A stretch of DNA of 64,000 nucleotides from Mediterraneibacter glycyrrhizinilyticus (GTDB lineage Bacteria; Bacillota; Clostridia; Lachnospirales; Lachnospiraceae), in assembly GCF_015560805.1 (NCBI RefSeq), contig NZ_JADMSO010000004.1, positions 124,001-188,000 on the forward strand, read 5' to 3'. The notes beneath the pieces were generated by a model. The model made no database searches. It was not told where the DNA came from and was given only the letters and a program-made list of their open reading frames with translations. The position numbers and the translations under genes were made by a program. The number at the start of each line of letters is the position of its first letter. Positions within the stretch are counted from its first letter, which is position 1. Shown in pieces: positions 42,603 through 51,557 of the stretch.

Positions 42603-43748
42603 CTATGATTCATATTTCTTTGGCTGAAGACCGACATTCAATACAAATCCGATGCCCATGTACAGACAGACAAGGGAAGTCAGTCCATAACTGACAAACG
42701 GAAGAGAAATTCCGGTATTCGGGAATAACATGGTCGCCACACTGATGTTGATAAAACTCTGGATTCCGATCAGTGCGGCTATGCCGGCGCAGATGATCCT
42801 GCCTCCGGTGTCTTTTGCCTTCATGCCAATTAAAATACAGTCTATCACAATTAATAATATCAAAATTATGACGACACAACAACCCACAAATCCCAATTCT
42901 TCCCCGATAATTGCAAAAATAAAGTCTGTCTGCGGCTCAGAAATGAAATTTCCGTTTTTTACGGACGTCGTCGCATCACTGTTATAGCCTTTTCCGGTCA
43001 GCTTTCCGGAGCCGATCGCTTTGATCGAGTTGAGCTGCTGATATGCTTCTTCGGATTCGTACTCTTCCGGTTCTAGCCATGCCAGGATACGATTCTGCTG
43101 ATATTGATGGATCAGAGGCTGGTTCGGCTGTATAACGATTACAAACAGGATCACTGCTGTCGGGATCGTGATGGCTAAGACTGTCCCAATGAATTTATAG
43201 CTTAATCCACCCATAAACATCAGGACACAGAACAAAAGCGCCAGACAGATCGTATTGGAAAGATTCGGCTGTTTGTAGATCAGGATCAGGGACGGCAGGA
43301 TCAGAGCGATCCCCTGTATGATCGTTTTTTTATCGTTGATTTTTTGTTCCCTGTCCATCAGGAATTTTGCAAAAAATAAAATCATGAGCAGTTTGGTCAA
43401 GTCGGACGGCTGAAACTGGATAAAGCCGAGGTTCAGCCATCTGGTCGCGCCGTTTACGGTTTCACCAAACAGAAGAACAGCCGCGAGCAGCACAAGATTG
43501 ACCGCATACATCACCCAATAAAATTTTAAGATCCAATTATAATCGATCAGCGAAATAATAAACATGGCGATCAGTCCAAGGATCACTCCCTGAAGTTGAC
43601 GCCACTGCAGATCAGCCTGCGCGCTTCCCACAATGAAAACTCCGATGATGGAAAGTGCGGTCACAAGGATGACCAGGCTGAACCGGTAATCTTTCAGATG
43701 ATACCGCTGTTTCAGATTTTGAATATAACCTTTCAATTGTTCTTTCAA
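42603..43748 (-). CDS. rodA: RodA, SEDS-family peptidoglycan polymerase
   Basis: 381 residues, about ten membrane segments. Partner of PBP2 in side-wall synthesis. Conserved SEDS segments include WLNLGFIQFQPSDLTKLLMILFFAKF (about 105-130), QPQTDFIFAIIGEELGF-like (SEPQTDFIFAIIGEELGF, about 272) and the C-terminal FPNTGISLPFVSYGLTSL. Start is TTG at 43748 (AGGAG 7 bases upstream), overlapping the minE stop (TTGA). Homology to FtsW and SpoVE is shared, but the mre/PBP2 context supports RodA. Confidence 0.93.
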   Translation of the reverse strand: MKEQLKGYIQNLKQRYHLKDYRFSLVILVTALSIIGVFIVGSAQADLQWRQLQGVILGLIAMFIISLIDYNWILKFYWVMYAVNLVLLAAVLLFGETVNGATRWLNLGFIQFQPSDLTKLLMILFFAKFLMDREQKINDKKTIIQGIALILPSLILIYKQPNLSNTICLALLFCVLMFMGGLSYKFIGTVLAITIPTAVILFVIVIQPNQPLIHQYQQNRILAWLEPEEYESEEAYQQLNSIKAIGSGKLTGKGYNSDATTSVKNGNFISEPQTDFIFAIIGEELGFVGCCVVIILILLIVIDCILIGMKAKDTGGRIICAGIAALIGIQSFINISVATMLFPNTGISLPFVSYGLTSLVCLYMGIGFVLNVGLQPKKYES

Positions 43749-43954
43749 TTGTTTTCTCCTGTATATTTGATATGTATATCTGATCTTGTTATCTGTATGT
43801 TAAAATGTTCCCGGCTGATCTCCATATATTTGGAAAGGATATGATAGAGATCGGCGGATAGTTTTTCAGTAATATCGGGGGTACACTGCATCCGGTCTGC
43901 GCCCAGCAGAGCCTTCAGTCTGTCTTTTGCAATCTGAACCGATGCCGTACTCAT
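43745..43954 (-). CDS. minE: MinE, division-site topological specificity factor
   Basis: 69 residues, shorter than E. coli MinE (88). N-terminal helix ASVQIAKDRLKALLGADRM is the MinD-contacting part; IQITRSDIHIKYTG near the end is the dimer strand. Stimulates MinD ATPase to drive MinCD away from midcell. GGAGG 10 bases before the ATG. Its presence means this Gram-positive uses MinE rather than only DivIVA/MinJ. Confidence 0.88.
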   Translation of the reverse strand: MSTASVQIAKDRLKALLGADRMQCTPDITEKLSADLYHILSKYMEISREHFNIQITRSDIHIKYTGENN

Positions 43955-43971
43955 ACTCTCTCACAGCCTCC

Positions 43972-44763
43972 TTAATTCTTATGGAATAACTGTGTGAACC
44001 GATGAAAGAATCCATCGGATTTTGTAAAGTCCGGGATCGGGATCTCTTCACCTAAGATTCTTCGGCAGACGTTGGAATATGCGCGTCCGGAAAGACTGTC
44101 GCTGCCGACGATCGGTTCCCCCTGATTCGTTGCGATGACAACCTGTTCATCATCCGGAATGACTCCGAGCAGGTCAATGGCGAGAATCTCCGATACATCT
44201 TCCACCGACATCATATCGCCTCGGCGTACCATATCGATCCGAAGACGGTTGATCAGAAGCTCATTTTTTTTGATCCCTCTGGTTTCTAAAAGTCCGATGA
44301 TGCGGTCGGCGTCCCGGATTGCGGAAACTTCCGGCGTCGTTACGACGATCGCACGGTCTGCTCCGGCGATCGCATTTTGGAATCCCTGTTCGATGCCGGC
44401 CGGGCAGTCGAGAAAAATGTAATCAAAGTCCGACCGGAGTTCTGAAACCAGTTTCTGCATCTGTTCCGGTGATACGGACGTCTTGTCTTTTGTCTGTGCG
44501 GACGGAAGCAGATATAGATCCGGAAAACGTTTATCACGGATCAGTGCCTGTTTCATACGACAGCTGCCCTCAATGACATCAACCAGATTGTATACGATCC
44601 GATTTTCCAATCCCATTACGACGTCCAGATTCCGAAGCCCGAGATCGGTATCAATCACGACGACTTTCTTTCCGGACTGTGCCAGTCCGATTCCGATATT
44701 TGCTGTCGTTGTCGTCTTACCGACCCCGCCTTTTCCTGATGTGATGACTATTACTTCTCCCAT
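43972..44763 (-). CDS. minD: MinD, septum-site ATPase
   Basis: 263 residues. Deviant Walker A SGKGGVGKTTTTANIG (about residues 8-23), Walker B YIFLDCPAGIEQGF, and a C-terminal amphipathic membrane-targeting helix (FFHRFTQLFHKN). Recruits MinC to the membrane and cycles with MinE. 17 bases separate it from minE and 23 from minC. Confidence 0.96.
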   Translation of the reverse strand: MGEVIVITSGKGGVGKTTTTANIGIGLAQSGKKVVVIDTDLGLRNLDVVMGLENRIVYNLVDVIEGSCRMKQALIRDKRFPDLYLLPSAQTKDKTSVSPEQMQKLVSELRSDFDYIFLDCPAGIEQGFQNAIAGADRAIVVTTPEVSAIRDADRIIGLLETRGIKKNELLINRLRIDMVRRGDMMSVEDVSEILAIDLLGVIPDDEQVVIATNQGEPIVGSDSLSGRAYSNVCRRILGEEIPIPDFTKSDGFFHRFTQLFHKN

Positions 44764-44786
44764 GTTGTCTTTCCTCCTGCAACTTC

Positions 44787-45443
44787 TTATTCATTCGACC
44801 AATCCGCAAGTGGATCCAGATAGATCCGATTGCCATCCAGTGTCGCGACTTTTGCCCCTTTGATCAGAAGACTTTCCTGATAAATGAGCTGTCTTCTCGC
44901 TTCTACATCCGCGATCCGCAGCTGTTTGGGCTGCATGGAAAGGGCTGCGATGAATGCCGCGCGGTCTCCGGCGGCACCGGCATGTACAAAGCCGTGCAGC
45001 GCGCCGAGGATCACGACACTTCCTTTGGAAATGACCTTGGCTCCGGATTCTACGTCCCCAAGGATCACAATACTGGTGTCGGATTCTACCACCTGCTTTT
45101 TGCCAAGCGTACCTTTATAGAACTGCCCATCCCGTTTTCGAACATTGGAAAGCGTGCGTTCTACAACACTTTTGTATGCAGTTTCATTGGCTGGGTCGCC
45201 ATCTATGATACAAACTACATCAATTCCGGTTGTGTTACTGATCAGATCCAGTACCGCCTGTTCTTCCAGATAGGTCAGACGGCGTCCCAAAAAACGGACG
45301 GCCATCTGCGCCCCCTGAAAGAATTTTGCGGAATTACGGAATTTTTCTTCCATACTTTTCATAAGTATATCAAAAGAAACTTCGGAATCCATATAAATTT
45401 CCATACCATAGCGATTGCCTTTTACTGTAACCAGCCTGTCCAT
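44787..45443 (-). CDS. minC: MinC, septum-site inhibitor of FtsZ
   Basis: 218 residues. N-terminal FtsZ-inhibiting domain (about 1-105) and C-terminal beta-helical dimer/MinD-binding domain (SIVILGDVESGAKVISKGSVVILGALHGFVHAG, about 125-160). AAAGGA lies 9 bases before the ATG. Operon order minC-minD-minE downstream of mre and PBP2 is as in many Clostridia. Confidence 0.93.
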   Translation of the reverse strand: MDRLVTVKGNRYGMEIYMDSEVSFDILMKSMEEKFRNSAKFFQGAQMAVRFLGRRLTYLEEQAVLDLISNTTGIDVVCIIDGDPANETAYKSVVERTLSNVRKRDGQFYKGTLGKKQVVESDTSIVILGDVESGAKVISKGSVVILGALHGFVHAGAAGDRAAFIAALSMQPKQLRIADVEARRQLIYQESLLIKGAKVATLDGNRIYLDPLADWSNE

Positions 45444-45458
45444 CCTCTCACATCCTTT

Positions 45459-48323
45459 TTAATCTCCTGCGACCGCAGCGCCAAGTTCGGAAGCGGTTCC
45501 GGTGATGATCTCATTGATATCGCCAAGCTGATATTTTGCTTTTACGATATCGCGACCGATCTCCGCCGCATACGACGAACTATAACCATTTGCGATCCTG
45601 ACTGCGATTGCGATTTCCGGTGCATCTGCCGGGGCAAAACCGACAAACAGTCCATGATCCGGATGAATCTCACTTTGCTGTGCAGTACCGGTCTTACCTG
45701 CCATCTGAATACCGAGTCCGGAAAAACTTGCGGTGCTGTTGATCATCGAGATCATACCCTGATGGACCAGATTCCACGTTTCATCCGATACTTCATCGAT
45801 CGTGCTGACCACAGTCGGTTCATAATTCTTGATGATCTTTCCGTCCGGATCCGTTGTCTTCGACAAAAGCGAAAGCTTGTAAACCGTTCCCTTGTTGGCG
45901 ACAGCGGCAACATAACGGTTGAGCTGACTGACTGTAAAGTTGTTGGTTCCCTGTCCGATGGCACTCTGTACGGAATATTCATCCGAAATCTGAGGTTCGG
46001 ATTCCGGGATCTCCAGACCGGTAGTCTCACCGAGTCCGAACATCTCCGTATACTTTGCCAGTGTTTCGACACCCTTATCACTGTCGTAATTGCCCTCTTC
46101 GTCCAGTCCCAACTGATATCCCACTTCGTAGAAGTAGTTGTTGCAGGACACGTCCAGAGCGGATACAACGTTCAACGCGCCATGTGCGCCCGGATAGATC
46201 CAGCAGCGTGGACTCGGCGTTACTTTGTCAAACTCTCCGGAGCAGACGAGCGCCGTGTCTCCTGTTACGATCCCCTCTGTCAGGGCTGCCACAGCGGAGA
46301 TCATCTTGTAGGTAGATCCGGGCGCTGTTTTTTCCTGCGTCGCGTTGTTATAAAACGGACGGGATAACCCGGTCACAAGCTGATTATAATATGTGGAATC
46401 CATCGTATTTGCAAGCCGGTTGTTGTCGTATCCCGGGTAGGATACGCATGCAAGCACTTCTCCCGTATTCGGATCACTGACAACAGCGGAACCGGTACAA
46501 GGCTCCAATGCCAGTTGTCCCGGAGTGATCTCCAGATTCGCAATCTTCTGAGTCAGCCATGTGAACGGATCCACACTGCCGTCACGCAGACCATTGTATT
46601 GTCCCTCATCCATCGGAAGAACACCCTGCTCATATGTGATCGCGCAGATCTGTGCACCGGTGACTCCTCCTGATTTTATAAGATATTTGTAGAGAAGTTT
46701 GTCGAAATTCATATCCGAAATCAAATAATCTTGCAAAAATGATAAAATCGCCTGATAAACTTCCGCGGAATCCGAATATCGTTCGGAAGAAATGTATTCG
46801 GACAACTGGGAAGTATCGATCCAGTTTTTGGAGATCGCATATGTCAGAAACTGATTCAGGCTGATGGATTCATCGGTAGTCCAAGCCTGATAAGTCGCAT
46901 CGGAAGTATCGATCTTATCGCTCATAAGAATATTCGTGGCTTCCTGCAGTACATTAATAGAAATGTAGTCCTGATAAGCCTGCATCTCCGCTCCGAGACT
47001 GTTATAAGGCGTTGTCCCGTTCAGTTCCGCCATGATCTCTGCAAGCGCAGCCTCTTTTCTTGCGGAAAAGATCGCATAGACCTCCTGTTCGGTCACACCC
47101 GCACCTTCCGCATTGAAATGTGCCTCGTCAATGATCTCGTTGGCGATAAAGGCATGGTAAGCATCATCTGCCGGAATAATGATCTGACTGGCATCGGACG
47201 TTTCACTTGGGTCATAATTCATAACATTCCGTAATTTGGACAGTACGATACCTGCAATTTTTTCTTCCAGAATCTGGTAGGTGTACTCCTGCAGATCTTT
47301 GTCGATCGTCAGATAAACATCGTTTCCCGCGCCCTGCTCGGTATAGCTGACTGTATCGGTCACTTTCCCGACACTGTCCACATAAAAGGTCATCTCGCCT
47401 TTTTCTCCTTGCAGGACACTGTCCATCGTCTGTTCCAGTCCGGATTTTCCTACAATGTCCGAAAGAGAATACCGCTTCTTTTCGTCTTTGTCCAACGCGT
47501 CGTATTCTTCCTGAGAAATCTTTCCGGTGTAGCCGATGATGGATGCGAAATATTTGCTGTCCGTATAACGGCGGAGCGATTCCTCCTCAATATCAATTCC
47601 TTCCAGCTTGTCCAGATTCTCCATGATCGCGGCAGCGGTTTCGTCGCTGACGTCGGAAGCCAGTACGGTCGGGATAAATTTCTGGAAACTGTTGAGCCCG
47701 ATCGCATAACGCATATTCACCAGCTTCAACACATAAGCCGGATCCAGATTCTTTATGTCAATATCATATCCGTAAGTATCATTGGTACATAAATAACGGA
47801 TCAATTCGTCCGGCGTTGCGTTCTTCTGTGCTTCGGTAAGATCATCGGTATAACTTTTACCGTATACATCGGCAATAAAACGAAGACGCTGTGTTTCATT
47901 CGTCTGCGTAAACTGGTAATTCCCGGCAGAATCCAATACGATCCCGAAACTGTTGATCACAGAATCTCCGTGAGATTCCACGATCTCGATCACCTGCTCT
48001 AAAATCTTGTTTAAGGTTTGATTTTTCTCACTTCCGGAAGCAAGCGTATCTTCAAACGTGACGGAATAAGCAAGCTCGTTGTATGCGAGAAGATTTCCGT
48101 TCCGGTCGTAGATATTGCCGCGGGTTCCGGGGATCTCCCGTGTCTTGCGGATCTGCATCTTATAATTTTCCAGATAGTAATCCCCTTTGACGATCTGCAG
48201 ATAAAACAGACGGCTGATCAAAATGGCGGACAAGATGCAGAATACCAGGATCAATACAAAAAGCCGGGATTCCAGGATCCGGTTTCCGAAGTCTTTGATA
48301 CGTCTTAAGATTCGATTAAACAA
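45459..48323 (-). CDS. mrdA: Penicillin-binding protein 2 (elongation transpeptidase), enlarged
   Basis: 954 residues from a TTG at 48323. The frame opens with GTG at 48335, but that codon overlaps the ribosome site AAAGGAG, so TTG 11 bases after it is preferred. One N-terminal membrane segment (LFVLILVFCILSAILISRLFYLQIV). The transpeptidase motifs come late: SxxK in APGSTYKMIS (about 669), SxN in SCNNYF (about 727), KTG in AGKTGTAQQ (about 878). PBP2 proteins are usually 600-720 residues; a ~250-residue, Ala/Asp/Gln/Tyr-rich helical insert at about 340-590 explains the size. Partner of RodA in side-wall synthesis. Confidence 0.9.
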   Translation of the reverse strand: MFNRILRRIKDFGNRILESRLFVLILVFCILSAILISRLFYLQIVKGDYYLENYKMQIRKTREIPGTRGNIYDRNGNLLAYNELAYSVTFEDTLASGSEKNQTLNKILEQVIEIVESHGDSVINSFGIVLDSAGNYQFTQTNETQRLRFIADVYGKSYTDDLTEAQKNATPDELIRYLCTNDTYGYDIDIKNLDPAYVLKLVNMRYAIGLNSFQKFIPTVLASDVSDETAAAIMENLDKLEGIDIEEESLRRYTDSKYFASIIGYTGKISQEEYDALDKDEKKRYSLSDIVGKSGLEQTMDSVLQGEKGEMTFYVDSVGKVTDTVSYTEQGAGNDVYLTIDKDLQEYTYQILEEKIAGIVLSKLRNVMNYDPSETSDASQIIIPADDAYHAFIANEIIDEAHFNAEGAGVTEQEVYAIFSARKEAALAEIMAELNGTTPYNSLGAEMQAYQDYISINVLQEATNILMSDKIDTSDATYQAWTTDESISLNQFLTYAISKNWIDTSQLSEYISSERYSDSAEVYQAILSFLQDYLISDMNFDKLLYKYLIKSGGVTGAQICAITYEQGVLPMDEGQYNGLRDGSVDPFTWLTQKIANLEITPGQLALEPCTGSAVVSDPNTGEVLACVSYPGYDNNRLANTMDSTYYNQLVTGLSRPFYNNATQEKTAPGSTYKMISAVAALTEGIVTGDTALVCSGEFDKVTPSPRCWIYPGAHGALNVVSALDVSCNNYFYEVGYQLGLDEEGNYDSDKGVETLAKYTEMFGLGETTGLEIPESEPQISDEYSVQSAIGQGTNNFTVSQLNRYVAAVANKGTVYKLSLLSKTTDPDGKIIKNYEPTVVSTIDEVSDETWNLVHQGMISMINSTASFSGLGIQMAGKTGTAQQSEIHPDHGLFVGFAPADAPEIAIAVRIANGYSSSYAAEIGRDIVKAKYQLGDINEIITGTASELGAAVAGD

Positions 48324-48849
48324 ATTTACTTGCACTCCTTTTTTCTTCTGCGTCTAATTTATGGTTGATAAAAAGTATGACCGGATATAACGGCAGTGTC
48401 ACTGCTATTGTATATATGAGTTCCGGGATGATAATATGACTTAAATAATGCAGAAAATCAAATTCACTCCGGAGCAGGAACATCAAAAGATAGATCACAA
48501 GCCCATACACAAATTCACTTGCTGAGATCAGGATCAGCGGCAGTTTGATATCTTCGTCAAAGTACATCTGCTCAAATAATCCGTTCACATAACCGATCAA
48601 CAGATAAATCAGGGCGTAGAATCCAAGAATATTTCCAAACTGGATATCGATGATCAGTCCGGAAAAAAATCCGATCAGCATCCCCTCTTTTGGTCCGCGC
48701 ATAAATCCGTATGCTGCGGTCACGATCAGCATCAGATTCGGTTTTATGGATGCAAGAGCAAGATGCGGAAACAACATACACTGCAAAAGAAAGCAGACCA
48801 AAACAACGATCGCCGTCACGATCCCGCGTCGTATTTTTATGGATTTCAT
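48316..48849 (-). CDS. mreD: Rod shape-determining protein MreD
   Basis: 177 residues, hydrophobic, about five membrane segments (GIVTAIVVLVCFLLQCMLFP first). Links MreC and the elongation complex in the membrane. AGGAGGAG precedes the ATG. It overlaps the PBP2 gene by 8-20 bases depending on that gene's start. Confidence 0.92.
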   Translation of the reverse strand: MKSIKIRRGIVTAIVVLVCFLLQCMLFPHLALASIKPNLMLIVTAAYGFMRGPKEGMLIGFFSGLIIDIQFGNILGFYALIYLLIGYVNGLFEQMYFDEDIKLPLILISASEFVYGLVIYLLMFLLRSEFDFLHYLSHIIIPELIYTIAVTLPLYPVILFINHKLDAEEKRSASKFV

Positions 48850-48859
48850 CGTCTCCTCC

Positions 48860-49726
48860 TTATTCTGCCGGTGTTCCGGTCATAGCGTCTTTCGTTTTTG
48901 TGATAACGAGCACTTCCTGCAGATTTTTAAAATCGACCACCGGGGTAATGTAGCCGGAACGTGTCAGGTTGTTGGAATCAACGCTGACTTCGCTGACATA
49001 ACCGATCAAAATCCCCTGTAAATATTTGTCGCTGATATAGGAAGTTACGATCTGTTCGCCGATCTCTACGACGTTATCATTATTTTCCATCTGTTCAAAG
49101 CGGATCCGTCCGCTGTTGATCAACGACAGATCTCCGCGGATGATGCATTTATCGGATGTGGACAATACCATTCCGCTGACATTACTGGAATCGTCGATGA
49201 TCGAGCGTACGGTCGCCCATGTCGGACCGACCTGCGTTACGATCCCGACAAGCCCGTTCCCGGCAATGACGTTCATATCGACTTCTATGCCGTCTTTACT
49301 TCCTTTGTCGATCGTAAAGGTGCTGAACCAGTTGCCGGAATCTTTGCCGATCACATGAGCAGCAACCTTTTCATATTCCGCATAATTCTGATCCAGTTTG
49401 TACAATTCCTGAAGCCGTTCCAATTCGTACTTGTCTTCCTGAAGATTGTTGTTCTCGATCAGAAGTTCATCAACCTGCGCCTGCAGCGTTTCGTTCTCTT
49501 TTTGTACCTGCTTGAGTGTCTGGAAGTTATCGCTCATGTCTCCCATCCACTCTCCGATCCGGCTGATCCCTTTCTGCATCGGAATGACAGTCAGATTGGC
49601 AGCGACTTTAAACGGTCCGGTGACCTTTCCGGAAAATACGGAAAGCAGCATCAAAAGGACACAGAGCAAAGACAGACCGAACAGCCAATATTTATTTGTC
49701 TGGGATGTTTGATTCTTTTTTTTCAT
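48860..49726 (-). CDS. mreC: Rod shape-determining protein MreC
   Basis: 288 residues. One membrane segment (YWLFGLSLLCVLLMLLSVFSG, about 13-33), a coiled coil (LKQVQKENETLQAQVDELLIE, about 70-105), then the two-barrel extracellular domain (VIAGNGLVGIVTQVGPTWAT near 150). Scaffolds PBP2 and connects it to MreB. It follows mreB by one base. Confidence 0.94.
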   Translation of the reverse strand: MKKKNQTSQTNKYWLFGLSLLCVLLMLLSVFSGKVTGPFKVAANLTVIPMQKGISRIGEWMGDMSDNFQTLKQVQKENETLQAQVDELLIENNNLQEDKYELERLQELYKLDQNYAEYEKVAAHVIGKDSGNWFSTFTIDKGSKDGIEVDMNVIAGNGLVGIVTQVGPTWATVRSIIDDSSNVSGMVLSTSDKCIIRGDLSLINSGRIRFEQMENNDNVVEIGEQIVTSYISDKYLQGILIGYVSEVSVDSNNLTRSGYITPVVDFKNLQEVLVITKTKDAMTGTPAE

Positions 49727-49727
49727 A

Positions 49728-50756
49728 TTATCTCAACCACCTGTAATCTTCGTCTAACATGGAATATGTCAGCTTTTTGTAAATATGTTTATCCTGTGCG
49801 ATGGCACGAAGACCTTTTACCGCGCAGAGTTCCGGTTCTTCAGCAACGGCGACGGGAAGTCCCGTGCTTTCCTGCAGATAGGTCGAAAGACCTTTCAAAT
49901 TAGCAAGACCGCCGGTCAGGCAGATCCCGTTTTCCCGGATTCCCTTTCGCACATCCGGCGGCGTCCGCTCATACATGACGCGGATCGCTTCGGTGCATTC
50001 CTCCAACGGTTCTTTCATTGCGGCGCGTACCAGACTGATCGGGATTTTCTTCGTATTGGGAACTCCAAAGATCAGGTCGCGGCCGGAAACCGAAAGCGAG
50101 GCGCTGTCTTTCTGTGTGAAAATACCGAACTCTTTTCGGAGAGATTCGGCAGTTGTCCGACCAATTAAAAAGTCCTTGCTGTGACGGACAAGATGGATGA
50201 TCGCCTGATCGAATTGTTCTCCTCCGATCTTTAAAAGTCGGTTGAGCACCATACCGCCGAAAGCAAGTACCGAAAGTTCTGTCGTGCCTCCGCCGATATT
50301 GACAACCATCACGCCGGGCGTTTCATCCACAGGAAGACCGGCACCGACACCGTCCGCCAATCCGCGTTCTACAATACGCACAGACTTCGCGCGGGCGGAA
50401 GAATGAGAAACAAGATCATAAAACGCACGTTTTTCTACTTCTGTCACATCGGTTGGCACTGCGACCAGATATTCCGCCCCTCTGGAAAACTGGCGCTCTT
50501 TTTTGAGCAGATTTCCCAGCAGATACTGCATATCATCGAAATGGGCGATGACTCCGCCCTGCATCGGAAATACGACCTGAATATTGTCTGGCGCTTTTTC
50601 ATACATGGCAAACGCATCGTCCCCGGAGGCAAAAACGGTTGTGTTGTCCTTCATCGCAATGACATTTTTTTCTTTCCAGATTTCATTTTTTTTCAGATCA
50701 AATACTTTGATCTCGTATGTACCGAGATCAAGCCCATAGACATTTCTTCCTATCAC
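49728..50756 (-). CDS. mreB: Rod shape-determining protein MreB
   Basis: 342 residues, GTG start with AGGGG 7 bases upstream. Bacterial actin: phosphate-1 GLDLGTYEIKVF (about 9-20), phosphate-2 VVNIGGGTTELSVLA (about 151-165) and adenosine loop LTGGLANLKGL (about 283). Forms membrane-bound filaments that guide side-wall synthesis. Its start overlaps the radC stop, an order (radC-mreBCD) found across Firmicutes. Confidence 0.95.
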   Translation of the reverse strand: MIGRNVYGLDLGTYEIKVFDLKKNEIWKEKNVIAMKDNTTVFASGDDAFAMYEKAPDNIQVVFPMQGGVIAHFDDMQYLLGNLLKKERQFSRGAEYLVAVPTDVTEVEKRAFYDLVSHSSARAKSVRIVERGLADGVGAGLPVDETPGVMVVNIGGGTTELSVLAFGGMVLNRLLKIGGEQFDQAIIHLVRHSKDFLIGRTTAESLRKEFGIFTQKDSASLSVSGRDLIFGVPNTKKIPISLVRAAMKEPLEECTEAIRVMYERTPPDVRKGIRENGICLTGGLANLKGLSTYLQESTGLPVAVAEEPELCAVKGLRAIAQDKHIYKKLTYSMLDEDYRWLR

Positions 50757-51442
50757 TGAATAACCCCTTCTTCCCGCAGGCTGACATAGCGGTTGTCTCC
50801 GATGATGATATGATCCAGAAGTTCGATTCCGATCATCTCCCCTGCATCATGGATCCGCTGTGTCACCAGAATATCTTCCCGGCTCGGTGACGGATCACCG
50901 CTGGGATGATTGTGCAGCAAAATAATATAGACTGCATTTTTCTGCAGCGCCTCTACGAACAATTCGCGCGGCGAAACAATGGAAGCATTTACGGTCCCTT
51001 TTGAAATATCTGACTCCCCGAGCAGCCTTGATTTCGTGTTCAGAAGCAGAAGCTTCATGCTCTCCCGCTTCTGATGCCTCATATCTTCCATATAATATTG
51101 TGCGACTGACGACGGCGTCCTGAAATCCAGTTCGCATCCGGCAGTCGCTTTCGCAAGCCGTTTGGCAAGTTCGGACAGACATAAGATCTGGATCGCCTTT
51201 ACTTTCCCGATGCCCCGGATCTTCCGTAATTGCTCATACGACCAGTTATGGATATTGAGGATCCCGCCCGGCAGTAACGACGGATACAGAATATGTCTGG
51301 CGAGCTGCAATGCGCTCTCCCCTCTTGATCCCGAACGGAGCAAGACGGCAAGCAGCTCGATATCTGTCAGATGTTTCGCACCGAAACGTTCACATTTTTC
51401 GTAAGGCCGTTCTTCACTGCAAAGTTCTTTTATCTTTTCCAT
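50753..51442 (-). CDS. radC: RadC/YsnA-family JAB-domain protein
   Basis: 229 residues from the ATG at 51442, supported by AGGA 8-9 bases upstream; the longer frame to 51478 lacks a site. A helix-hairpin-helix region (LRKIRGIGKVKAIQIL, about 75-90) precedes the JAB/MPN metal site HNHPSGDPSPS (about 180-190). Historically linked to DNA repair but its role is unsettled; the position before mreB is conserved. First gene of the elongation operon. Confidence 0.93.
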   Translation of the reverse strand: MEKIKELCSEERPYEKCERFGAKHLTDIELLAVLLRSGSRGESALQLARHILYPSLLPGGILNIHNWSYEQLRKIRGIGKVKAIQILCLSELAKRLAKATAGCELDFRTPSSVAQYYMEDMRHQKRESMKLLLLNTKSRLLGESDISKGTVNASIVSPRELFVEALQKNAVYIILLHNHPSGDPSPSREDILVTQRIHDAGEMIGIELLDHIIIGDNRYVSLREEGVIQ

Positions 51443-51481
51443 GCACAAAATCCTGCTGCGCATGACACAATTCAACAACTT

Positions 51482-51510
51482 ATTTTAGCATAATTCAGAA
51501 ACAGTGTATA
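51482..51510 (-). promoter_or_regulatory. Promoter of the radC-mre-min operon
   Basis: Minus-strand TATACA (51505-51510), 17-base spacer, TAAAAT with upstream TGC (51482-51487), 40 bases before the radC ATG. It is the only clear promoter seen for the 10-kb run that ends at 41230. Confidence 0.7.
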
Positions 51511-51557
51511 GGGCTAGCTTCTTAAAATTTTGTGAACATGTGTGCGAAAAATTCATT

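Noticed and set aside
44982-46367. 461-codon open frame on the + strand
   Set aside because: Fully antisense to minC and the PBP2 gene, whose motifs and ribosome sites are clear; no family resemblance of its own.
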